Origin: Phialocephala subalpina
Lineage: Eukaryota; Ascomycota; Leotiomycetes; Helotiales; Mollisiaceae
Assembly (NCBI GenBank): GCA_900073065.1
Contig: FJOG01000037.1
Location: forward strand, 442,849-506,848
Length of the DNA: 64,000 nt
Direction: 5' to 3'
Shown piece after piece: positions 35,917 to 46,026 of the stretch; position 1 is the first letter of the stretch; the number at the start of each line of letters is the position of its first letter. A program made the translations under genes and the position numbers. Under the pieces are notes generated by a model. That model saw only the letters and a program-made list of their open reading frames with translations, had not been told where the DNA came from and ran no database searches.

Positions 35917-37275
35917 TCATTCGAGGGCCATGTTCAAAATCTCCAAAACCATCGATTTATCCGTAAGTGGTACAGGATTTGTCGGAGTCCACCTATCCTT
36001 CATGGTGTTATCTGCCAAAGAATCAAGTTTATCTTCCGAGACCTGTACATCCTTCAACTTTCGAGGCAAACCAAGCTCACTTACTAGAGCTCCAACGACA
36101 TCACCTGCATCGGCTGTTTCTGAACTCACGCCCCTGGATCTCAACATGCTAGCTATTTCTTCTTCGTCCCAAAACACATTCAAGACCTTCTTCTGCAAAG
36201 CCCTCACGTTCTGATTTCCGTATTTGTAGTTGTACTTTAGGACGTGGGGCAGCATGACACAGCTTGTTTCTCCATGTCCTACGCCAACAGGCCCTAATTG
36301 GTGACCTACAGCGTGTGAAGCACCCATAGGAACTCCTGCTTTATCTAATAACACGAGTTTAGGTATACATCCGTGAAGAAGATGGGTCTACATACTTCCT
36401 CTCAAAGACTCGATAACTCCCAACATCTCATTCAGCCGAGCATCCTGATTTCCCCAATCCACCCTGGTTTGGAGCAAGGATGGAACCAAAAGTCGGAGAC
36501 CTTTTGTGTAAGCAGCGTCGATAGCATCGCTTGAGTTTGGAGATGTCGAACAGAGGCCTTCCACGCAATGATCGACAGCTCTCATGCCGGTGGAAAGCCA
36601 GATACGTTCGGGGGTCGATATTGAGAGTGTGGGATCAAGGATCACCAGGTCAGCTCCCATCGAAGGATGCGCGAAAGAGTGTTTTTGGTGAGTTTGCACT
36701 TCCGTAGCACCGCCAGTCGAAGTATATTCTCCTCCGGATAACGAGGTCGGTATATTGATAATAGGTATCTGACATGGCTGCAAGTCTGGAGTCTTCATAG
36801 GGGCAGGAAGTCTAGATAGACTCTCGAGTGTGAATGCTTGATTGGCGAGCGCCTTGACGAGTGTTAATGATTTCTTGTTGAAATATAATATGATGGAAGA
36901 CGATCATACAAATGAGATGATCTTAGCTCCATCTGTTAGAGAACCAGCTCCCAGTGTCACTATCAAATCCGCTTCCTTCTGTTTGATATCGTTCACAATC
37001 TCGAGGACGTCTGTCCATGGGGTGTGTGGCTTAATCCCATATCTAATGCCGACGATTTTACCTTCAAGTCCTAATTGAAGCTTTGCAAAGTTCTCTGTCT
37101 TGCTAATCGATGCAGAGACAATGACGTAGAGCTTGGATGCATGAAAAGTGTTCGTGACATGGTGAGCACATGCTTTCTCAAATGGAAGACCGGTTGAGAT
37201 GTATGGTTTTGGATTGGGGGGGAATGCCAAGTAGTAGGTCTCTCCTTCTGCTGCCATTGATGCTATCAATTCCAT
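35917..37275 (-). CDS. Maleylacetate reductase-type iron alcohol dehydrogenase
   Basis: Exons 37275-36910, 36852-36396 and 36344-35917 total 1251 nt (416 residues). Dehydroquinate synthase-like/Fe-ADH fold. The NAD loop is GAGSLTDGAKII. NIPTSLSGGEYTSTGG corresponds to the family's PTTxSGSExT segment. Metal-site histidines are seen in SHAVGHQLG and VGHGETSCVMLPHVLKYN, and AVDHCVEGLCS lies between them. These features place it with maleylacetate reductases, which make 3-oxoadipate from maleylacetate in resorcinol/hydroxyquinol breakdown. It is divergent from the Zn2Cys6 regulator, a common layout for a pathway gene and its activator. Confidence 0.85.
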
Positions 37276-37816
37276 ATGCAATTGCTCAGAAGCTGTTCCT
37301 TGTTGGAGGGTTGTCGGTTAAATGCTTCCGGGACAACGTCTGAAGTCCCTCGTCTCGAGGCCACACCCCCACTCTTAGATACCCGAGCGAGCGCAGCTTT
37401 TAACCCCGCGCCATGATGACAGTCGTCTCTCCAGAATCCACGACACCGTACAGGGCGGGGCGTAATTGTCCGTTTCTCCATCGTTGAGCTGCTTGTCTGC
37501 CGCAATACCCGCACGAAACAGCCCTCCCAGAATCCAGATCATCTGACCTGTAAGTTCGAGTTTTTCTTTCCAGCGAACCAGCTCGTGATCGAAGCTGGAG
37601 ATACTGTATCTACCCAACAACAAGTATTAGCGCCGCTGACTTTGCGGGGTAGGCTTGGCTGCAATCTTCAGCAGGTTTCGAGGACACAGCACTCAAGGCA
37701 CAGCTGTGATTATGGTCCATGGAGGAGTTGCACTTTCGGAAACAAATACGGTTCTTCTTTTGACAGAAGGAATATATTCATCAGCAAGGGGCTGAAGCTT
37801 TTCAGAATACTCGAGA
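37276..37816. promoter_or_regulatory. Divergent promoter of the reductase and the regulator
   Basis: Carries TAACCCCGCG at 37401-37410 and TTTGCGGGGT at 37641-37650 (reverse complement ACCCCGCAAA), both like the repeats upstream of the amidohydrolase. Also GGGCGGGGCG near 37455. Confidence 0.45.
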
Positions 37817-40143
37817 ATGCAAGCTTCATCGCAAATTATAGACGTAAATGGTAGCATTGAAAATCAAAGCCGCGCGTGTCGATTTTGTCGAGTTCGAAAG
37901 GTAGGCACAATTGAGAAGTGCTTCTAAACTTAACCCGCTCAATGTTAATCTTGCACAGATCAAATGTGATAAGAAGGAACCTGCGTGCACTTCCTGTGCT
38001 CGTCACAAACGACACTGCGTTTATAGTTATGAAAAGCCGAAGCCAAGGTTTGTCATTCGAGGAATTTCGAATTCGTGTCTAAATTATTCACAACCTTATT
38101 CAGGCCATCGTCCGCCATCATCTCCGCAATCCAAAAAGAAAAACGAGACCTTGAGACAGCTCTCATCAAACTGAAGACTGCCACTCCCGAAGAGGCTATA
38201 AGTCTCTTGAACCAAATTACGGTCATCGATGGCTGCGTCAAATGTCCACACATGAATGGAGCACTTGGCGGTGACGAACTGAATGCTTATGGCTTGAACT
38301 CGAGGGAGGCACGGTCCTCGATCCAGCAGCCGCGAGAGGCTCTGCCAGTTGTGCATGAAGCCAATAAAGACAACGAAGCTGAAGAGCAGGATCAGTATGA
38401 GTCTGATGGCGAGTTCGATGCCTCCAAGTACCTATCCGTCGATGACCAAGGCCAAGTTGGAGTCTTCGGCCTTACCTCAACACTTCATAACCCTGCTCAG
38501 ACGTCTGTCTCAAAATTCACACCAAGTCATGAAGTTCGGAATCAGCTGGTTGCAAATGCAGCCCTTGAGCGGCAAAAAGAATTTTCTATCCGTCTTCTGC
38601 CTGATATTGACGGAGTTCCTCTCAATCTTGCCATGCATCTTTTAGATCTCCACTGGAACCGCCAGCACCATACTTTCCTACTCACCTACCGTCCCGCATT
38701 CATGAGAGACCTGGTTCATGGTGGACAGTACTGCTCCAAGTTTCTTCTGAATGCAATCTTTGCTTGTGCAAGTAAGTACTCGGACAGGGTTGAGCTTCGT
38801 GACGACCCTTTGGATTCTTTGACGGCGGGACGGCGTTTCTTTCTCCGCTGCGACGAACTTCTTCTGCAAGATCCACCGTGGAGCAAGCCTAGCATACCGA
38901 CAGTTGTCGGGTTTCTGCTCTTGGGGTCAACGTTTGTCTCCCTTGGTGAAATCAGCAGAGGCTGGTCCTACACTGGGTTTGCCTTGAGGATGGCTTTTGA
39001 TCTTGGTCTCCATCTTGATTGCCGAAAACCTGGCAGCAATGCAGAGGACGTTGAGATCAGGAAGCGAGTCTACTGGGGAGCTTTCATCTGCGACAAGCTT
39101 CAAAGTCTATACCTCGGACGACCATTTATGATGCAGTTGCGAGACTGTCACGTCTCAACAGAACTTATGGATACTATGGAGGAACTCGATTTGTGGGTTC
39201 CTTACGTCGACCCGGAATCTCCTGACTCTGCTCAATGCCTTTACCATCCAACACCAGTGCATTCGGTTTCGACTTTTCAGAAGCTTTGTGAGCTTTCAAA
39301 ACTCATGGCAAGAGTCATAAGCAGGTTTTACTCAGCTGGCGCTACACCAAATAAAGCTCAGGCAGCTCTCAAAAATCTTGACGAATCCCTCACGCGGTGG
39401 CATGACGAGCTGCCAGCCTCAATTGCTTTCGAGCCTTGGTCGGAGGACCCCGCCGTGTCACGGACATTAGTATCACCAAATGTCATGAACCTGCATAATA
39501 CGTATCATTCGTTGGTCATACTTCTGCACAGGCCATTCATTTCAGAAGGTCATCTAAGATCAGGCTCAGTTGCAACAAGTTCTTGGAAAAAGTGTACTGT
39601 TGCAGCAAGAAACATAACAAGCATAGTTGGAGCATACCGATCAGCATATAGCTTGCGCGGAGCACCGTATCTGACAAGCTATGCCGCTTATGTTGCTTGC
39701 ACAATACATGTGCGCAATGCTGCACTTGAGGGTAGTCAGAGTGATGAGAGCTTGAGGTTACTGCTAGCAAGTTTGAAGACTCTCGATGAACTTTCAGTAC
39801 CGAATCCTGGTGTTTCGAGGCCTGCTACCATCATCAGGCGATTGCTGGAAAGTAATGGGATTGTTGAGCCCCCAGGTAAGCTGTGATTGCTCCTGTGCTG
39901 GTTTTACTGCTAAGTCCACCCCCAGTCACTTCACCTCAAATGAACGCAGGCTATGATTTTGATATCAACGCTACACCGAAGTCTATTGAATTGTCTTCCT
40001 TGTTTGATACGTTTTCACAAGATATGCAGGGCTTTGGAGTAGCAACCAACATCGACACCATGCGCCTGGACAACAATCTGAACGACTCATTATTTGGATT
40101 TATGGATAACACGTATCTGCCCGATCAGTTTGAGTGGAGTTGA
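37817..40143 (+). CDS. Zn2Cys6 fungal-specific transcription factor
   Basis: Exons 37817-37900, 37959-38047, 38104-39875 and 39926-40143 total 2163 nt (720 residues). The ATG at 37817 starts a short leader. The zinc cluster C-x2-C-x6-C-x6-C-x2-C-x6-C follows (CRFCRVRKIKCDKKE and beyond), split by intron 1. A coiled linker (AIQKEKRDLETALIKL) and the fungal-specific middle homology domain follow (LLLGSTFVSLGEISRGWSYTG, MAFDLGLHLDCRK, RKRVYWGAFICDKLQSLYLG). The acidic C-terminal exon may be an activation region. Its place in the middle of the catabolic genes, divergent from one of them, suggests a pathway-specific regulator. Confidence 0.92.
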
Positions 40144-40436
40144 AAATCCCACGTGCCATGATACAAAGACGCACGCTGATTCGCGCCTCTTGTGTGCACA
40201 AAAGGGAGCTATGAGGAGCTAAAAAGCAAAGTGGACATCAGAGTAGTGAAAAACCAGGGATTCTAAATAAATATCACTCAATTGCTGAACGGAGCTCTCT
40301 ATATACTAAGAACGATTTTTTTGGACGGGTCAAAGAAGGCACAAGAGCTTGACAAGTGCTATGAAACTTCCTCTGATTAGGAATGGATCTCAAAGTTCGC
40401 AAGTACAATCATTCAAACCATTCCTGCTCCATGGAA

Positions 40437-41584
40437 CTAGCACACCCCATCCGCGTTACAGAAGTGCCTGAATGACGCAGCTGTCAGGTATTTTCTTGCG
40501 GACGTCTGAAAGACAAGAAGTATCCTTACCACGAGATATCAATGGTTTCCCAAGCAGCAGAGTTCGTTAATTTATTCTAAGCTCCCACTGAGAAGTCAAT
40601 GTGATTCTCATCACAGGGGGCACAAGTGTCCTCGAGTCGAACTGCGAGTGTATTGCCAGCACCTCCAACGTTATCGTTGCTTCCTGTGTTGGTGACTTGA
40701 ATCAAACGACCGCAGTATGGTCCTTCATATGCGTAGTTCATCTAGTAGTCTCCAAGAGCTACGATGATGGCGGAGTTGGGATTCTTTCTCCGCATCAAGC
40801 TTGGCTTTAATATAATATCGCTAGTATCGATATAATATCGATAAGTATCGCTAAATATTAATACTTAAACGATCCTCGAACTTTAAATCCTCTTTATTAC
40901 CAATAAAACTAATCCTATAGTTTAAATATTTTTTAAAAAAAATTCCTTTTTTATTATTTAAAATATTCTTTATAATTTAAACTTTTTTTTGAACTTTTTT
41001 TTAAAAACTTTTATTTATAATATTAATTTTTAGTATTTTTAAGCTTATTAAAATTTAGGCGATAAGGAAAATTTACGAATACGAAACTAAAATTCCGAAT
41101 ACGAAGAGATATTATTATATTAATAATTTATTAATAATTTTATAAATTTTAAAGTTTAAAACTCTTAATTTAAAATAAATTACAAATTACTTATATAAAA
41201 ATAAAATAAAATAAATCCTCTATTAAATTAAAAGATAAAAAATAATTTAAAAAGTAAGAAAAGTATTACTAAGAATCGATTCTCGCGATACTTAATTAAT
41301 ACTTGCGAAATCGATTCCGTATTAATACCTCAGGTATTAAAGCCAAGCCTGCTCCGCATAAGCTAGTGGCACCGAGCTGCTGGTATACTGTACCCTCTCC
41401 GACGTGGGTGAAGATATGTTAGTGGGAATATGAGAAGTTGAAAAGTCAAGGCATACGTGGTACATTTTGCCAGTGCTTCACCGACTGGGGTTGCGATCAG
41501 AATCTCAGACTCAACTGGATTTGGGAGTGCGGCAACGAGGGAAGTTGCGAAGCCAACGAAAGTAGCAATGGTTTTGAAAAGCAT
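40437..41584 (-). pseudogene. Secreted double-psi beta-barrel (RlpA/PNP-like) gene disrupted by a MITE
   Basis: Minus strand. ATG 41584 opens a signal peptide (MLFKTIATFVGFATSLVAA). After an intron (from 41456) come VYQQLGATSLCG and then the inserted element. Beyond it the coding sequence resumes as KNPNSAIIVALGDY, stop, MNYAYEGPYCGRLIQVTN, a segment LEDTCAPCDENHIDFSVGA, stop, NKLTNSAAWETIDISW. An intron near 40528 then leads to HFCNADGVC and a final TAG (40437-40439). This is the family layout with its C-terminal WHFCN. In-frame TAG codons lie at 40742-40744 and 40577-40579, and the frame across the insertion is shifted by one. Small secreted DPBB proteins of this type bind polysaccharide or act as inhibitors. 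This copy is dead. Confidence 0.8.
40796..41351. mobile_element. hAT-type MITE with 17-bp TIRs and 8-bp target duplication
   Basis: TIRs are CAAGCTTGGCTTTAATA (40796-40812) and, read from the other end, CAGGCTTGGCTTTAATA (41351-41335), with one mismatch. CTCCGCAT flanks both sides (40788-40795 and 41352-41359). An 8-bp duplication and a CAGG-type end are marks of hAT elements. The 556-bp interior is AT-rich with no ORF, with TATCGC-like subterminal words. It is inserted in the DPBB gene. Confidence 0.85.
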
Positions 41585-42999
41585 GTTCAATGATTTGAGT
41601 TAATGTTGTTCCGAGATCTTCGTATTTGTTGCGATTTGATGTCTGCCTCCAGCTCAATCTTGGAAGAACTCGTGCAGTTTATATACTTCCTATCAGCTCA
41701 TGGCTGTTCCATACAGCCTCCATATTCCATTTGTCTGCCCATTTCCTCAAGACAAGAGTGTCGGGGCTTCCGACGAAATCATCGGCGTTCCCCTCAATTA
41801 TAGAGAAATGAACTATCCTCGGCGACAGTATCACGTTCTAACACCCGACATGGTTCGCTATCCGTGAAGATTTCGAAAACAGAAACCGAAGGCGTAACTT
41901 TAATATGCAGAAGCCCCTTTGGACCCTGTATTTATCTAGAGTTGCAGACCACGTTCCTTCTTTCGCGACACTGAGCTTCCTATTTGGTATGATTCGTCGG
42001 TCACTCCTGCATGATCCTTCAATGGGACGTCAGGCGATATTGAGAAGCATCGTGGACCCTCGTCGCAAACCTGAAGCCATGACGGGAAGCTCTGAATTTT
42101 GATGAAATTGTGCAGCGCCAAAAGTCTCCGGGCACCGCAAATTTGAATTAAAGCTAGATCTCGATGCAGAAGGATGGAGTGCGACTGTGATCGTTGGGAG
42201 AAAAACGCCATCGTTGCCTCAGAGAGGATACTAATGCACGCACTTCTGATAACGTCCTAAGTGCCACTTGCAATGACACGCTGGAAACAATTCAGACACC
42301 GGAGGAAATTTCAGATGAAAATGTTCGGACGAAAATGTTCAGACGGAAATGGTCAGACGAGGGGTTGTGATGAGCTGAGCGAATCAGAATCTAACATCAT
42401 GAGTAGAAGTCGACATATGCTTCAGATTCCTTGAAGGTGGAGTGGGCGCTCCAATTGCCCCAATTCAGGACCTCGAATGTAGTGTAGAAAAGCGGAAGAG
42501 GTGATGACAGCCGATGCAGGTCATCAGCTTACATCGCTTCCAGTTGTATTGCTTGGGCCGGGTACCCGCTCTCGCAATTCCACTAGTTGAATGAAAGAGC
42601 AGAGTCATTTACAGTATAAGGGGGGATATAGCGCCGAACTTTTCTGATCTTGCAAAATTTTGGGTAGTCTTTCGGAGCGAAATGGACTCTAGAATCTGTA
42701 ACACATACAACTCGCGCGCAATCCTTAGTTGTCGTTGTCCCAGGTTGTGATTACTATTAGATCGCAGTAAGAAGTGGATAGATCGCCAACTTATGTAGCA
42801 CAACGTGATATGAATACTTTGAGAGCACCATTTTCCCCAATGGTTTGTAGAGAGCCGTGCAGGCGAACCCCCAAGGAAGGCTGGGCTAAGCGAGACGAAA
42901 AGGGGACCAAGTGGTCCGTGCCATTGCCCGAGTGACGAAAGAGTATCTGTTTAAGCTCACTAAGTACAATGAGTGATGAAAAACAAAAGTACCAGCCTC
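41585..42999. other. Intergenic
   Basis: Promoter of the dead DPBB gene plus about 1.2 kb without a recognisable gene. A 14-bp tandem repeat at 42301-42367 is listed separately. Confidence 0.45.
42301..42367. repeat. 14-bp tandem repeat, about 4-5 imperfect copies
   Basis: Successive units read GATGAAAATGTTCG, GACGAAAATGTTCA and GACGGAAATGGTCA, with a partial unit on each side. Non-coding. Confidence 0.7.
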
Positions 43000-44018
43000 T
43001 TATTCCAACACCCGAGGGTCTTCTGCAATAACCTGATCATAGTATGGCTGAAAAGCTAGCCACATCTTACTCGGATTGCCACTCTTCTTATGCGTCATCT
43101 CCGCCGTTTCTGTATCAATGTATATCTTCTCCCACCCCGGTCCAACAGCCGCATTCGCCATCATCTGTGAGTGGCAGCAACGATCCAGAGCTATGAACAA
43201 GAAAGCAGCTTCATCTACAGTGTGACCACAAGTGATGATGCCATGATTGCGGAGGATGATACTACGATTCTTGGGACCGAGGGCTTTGGCGATACGGGCT
43301 CCTTCTTCGGTGGACACGACAGTGCCACCGTAGGCATTGTAAACTTTGAACTGTCAGCGTACATACTCTAGAACGAGATGAATGAGCTACTTACCACTCA
43401 AGTCATTATAAAATCTCAACGCATCCTGATACAATGGCTCAATGACCCTTCCAAAACACGAAAATGCCTTCCCATATACAGAATGTGCATGGCAAGCAGC
43501 ATCGAGATCAGGTCTCGCTTTGTGAATCTCGCTGTGAATAGCGAATGCGGGACCATTGATCGCGGATTGAGCTCCTCCTGGTTGCACTTCTCCGTGCTCG
43601 TTGACAAGCACTAGATCACTAACTTTAATTTGAGAGAAGTGGGTACTGAGAGGGTTGATCCAGAAATGCTCTTTTTCGGAGTCAAATTCGTCAGTGACCA
43701 CTCATTTGCTCGAGAATAGACCTTACCTGGATTCAAAGGGTCTCGAAGTGAAATATGCCCCGCGACACCTTCGTCGAAACCTTGCTTAGCGAAGACTCGA
43801 AATGCAACAGCAAGATGCTGCATCTGATATTTTCTGGCATCGAGAGGGTTATCGAATTGAGGCGGTGACCGGATTTTCACTTTGCCATCTTTATCTCCTA
43901 GAAAATGAACGTCTTCGAAGAACTTGTCTTTACCCTTTGTGGTAGTTCCAGCATCGTGCCGGAGTCGAAGGGTGGTTTCTTTTTCGGTGATAGTAGTTGA
44001 GGGGACAGAGGAAGACAT
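43000..44018 (-). CDS. Class II aldolase/adducin family protein
   Basis: Exons 44018-43727, 43670-43395 and 43343-43000 total 912 nt (303 residues). Features of the fold: the early block FDEGVAGHISLRDPLNP, the zinc-site stretch CHAHSVYGKAFS and the later NHGIITCGHTVDEAAFLF, whose histidines bind the metal. Members are aldolases, epimerases or decarboxylases acting on hydroxy-acids, and fungal copies of this type are mostly uncharacterised. It is divergent from the quinone oxidoreductase gene across a 362-bp gap with CCCCGC motifs, so the two are probably co-regulated. Confidence 0.88.
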
Positions 44019-44380
44019 CTTGTGTTTGGTGTTGTTGAAGCTTGATGATCCAGACAATTCGAGAAGATTATAGTGTATATTGCAGCCTGAGTCTGAAAGC
44101 CAGTTGAAATGATCGTGACTTACGGAGCCCCTCAATAATCTTACCCCGCGCATCGGGCGTCTTCAGTGCGCATGAGGGGCACGGAAAGTCACAACCCGCG
44201 ATTCTCGTTGCCCCTCAATCGATGCCCCGCCATCCCCACATCTGACACTGCGGGACCGTCGATCTCCACGAGTCCACATACCGACGGATATGCAGCCCTT
44301 CAGAAGGGCCATTTACTGACCGAGAATCCTACGAAAATTCTTTGATGGATGATTGAAGGGCAATCGATCATTATCACGAC
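44019..44380. promoter_or_regulatory. Divergent promoter of the aldolase and the oxidoreductase
   Basis: Holds TTACCCCGCG at 44141-44150 and TGCCCCGCCAT near 44223-44233, plus a repeated CCCCTCAAT (near 44129 and 44210). The first two resemble the motifs in the other cluster promoters. Confidence 0.45.
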
Positions 44381-45525
44381 ATGAGAGCAGTCGGGGTTAA
44401 AGATGGGCGAGGCAACGCCGATGCACTTTTCATCGATGACGACGTCCCCGATCCTGTCATCAAACAGAATGATATACTTGTTCGAATTAAGGCCTTTGGC
44501 TTGAATAGAATGGATATCATGCAGAGAGAGGACAAATACCCGTATCCACTGCTGCCAGAGTCTGGAAAGATCATGGGCGTTGAGTTCAGTGGCGTTGTAG
44601 AAGAAAGGGGAAAAGAGTGTATGTTGTCACATGATTGTTCTAACTCATGTCAGTAACTAACTTCTAAAGGCAAATCGGACTTCAAGCCAGGAGACAAAGT
44701 GTTTGGGCTTGCATATGGAGGAGCCGTAAGTAATGAAGCCAGTCCAATAATACTCGCTAATGGTTCAACCAGTATGCTCAAAAGATTGCCGTCTCCGAGA
44801 AAATGCTGATGCACATGCCACTTGAAATGCCTTTTGAGACAGCTGCAGGCATCCCCGAGGTAAATATTGATGTTAGATGACAGAATTTCACTGATCACTT
44901 TTAGACATACTTTACAGCGATCCAAGCCATTCATCTCGTTGGCGATTTGCAACCCGGCCAAAGCGTCCTCATTCACGCTGGTGCATCTGGAGTTGGTCAG
45001 GCTGCGATCCAAGTCGCGAGAAAGGGCGGAGCGTCCATAGTTTTCACTACAGCAGGTTCAGACGAGAAATGCAACCTCTGCAAGTCATTAGGCGCCGACT
45101 TCGCTGTCAACTACCACTCACAAGACTTCGCTGACGAGATAGTGAAGGAAACAGGGGCCAGAGGAATAGATCTCATCATTGATCTTGTTGGGCGGGACTA
45201 CTGGCATAGGAACACCGCATTGGCTGCCATGGACTCCAAGATTGTGCTGGTAGCTGCGATGAGTGGGAGTATGATTGATGATTTCAACCTGCGGGCTTTG
45301 TTGAACAAGAGGATTTGGGTCCTGGCTACTACGCTGAGGACGAGAGATGCAGATTACCAAGGAAGATTGAGAGATAAATTTGTTGAGTTGGCAATGGATC
45401 ATCTGGCAAATGGGAGAATGAAGATTACAATTGATAAGGTATTTCCTTGGACGCAGATCTCGGAGGCTCATAAAAGGATGGAAGCAAATATCAATGCGGG
45501 GAAGATCATTTGTGTTGTGGATTAA
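44381..45525 (+). CDS. Quinone oxidoreductase (zeta-crystallin/PIG3-like MDR)
   Basis: Exons 44381-44618, 44670-44725, 44773-44859 and 44905-45525 total 1002 nt (333 residues). Zinc-free medium-chain reductase: FGLNRMDIMQRED and GVEFSGVVEERG in the catalytic domain, KPGDKVFGLAYGGAYAQ, and the NADPH-binding AGASGVGQAAIQVARKGGA in the Rossmann domain, then HLANGRMKITIDKVFPW near the end. It should reduce a quinone or an enone using NADPH. In the cluster this could be a ring-derived quinone or unsaturated acid. Confidence 0.9.
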
Positions 45526-46026
45526 TCTTCGAAGGAATACGCATTCATAGTCTGAGGTCAACTTTGTGCCAGCTACTCAAGCTCTACATGCAATTAATGA
45601 TCGAAAATTCGCCATCTAAAGAGTCCCTCAAGTTGTTCCATACGACTGAGTTCCTGTGCGGAGGTCTGGTCAAATCACTGAGCAGTGGTATTGGTCGCTA
45701 AACTTCAGGCAGCTGAGAGCCCTGAATATTAGCGGTTGACAACTAACGAGATAAGTAAAGCCTGCAGGTTAAGCGAAAGCGCCTGAACAGTGGGCTCAGT
45801 GTCGCACAAACGGCCGACCAGCGCAACATCGACGGACCCTCACACTCCGTCGCCCATGAACAATTATATCTCTAAGATCCACACTACGACAGCGGTCGTA
45901 AGAGGTCTAGACTACATCGCTCCAACACCGAGAGTCTAGCGCCTCGGACCCAAGCCGACTTCTCTTAATATTCGCTTCATCCACTCACTTTCCCACGTCG
46001 TTCAACTTCCAACTCCTCCCCTGATC
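45526..46026. other. Intergenic, promoter of the flavoprotein
   Basis: No gene seen. I found no clear copy of the CCCCGC motif here. Confidence 0.4.

Noticed and set aside
35882..36214. 110-codon plus-strand frame between the dehydrogenase and the reductase
   Set aside because: Antisense to the last exon of the maleylacetate reductase.
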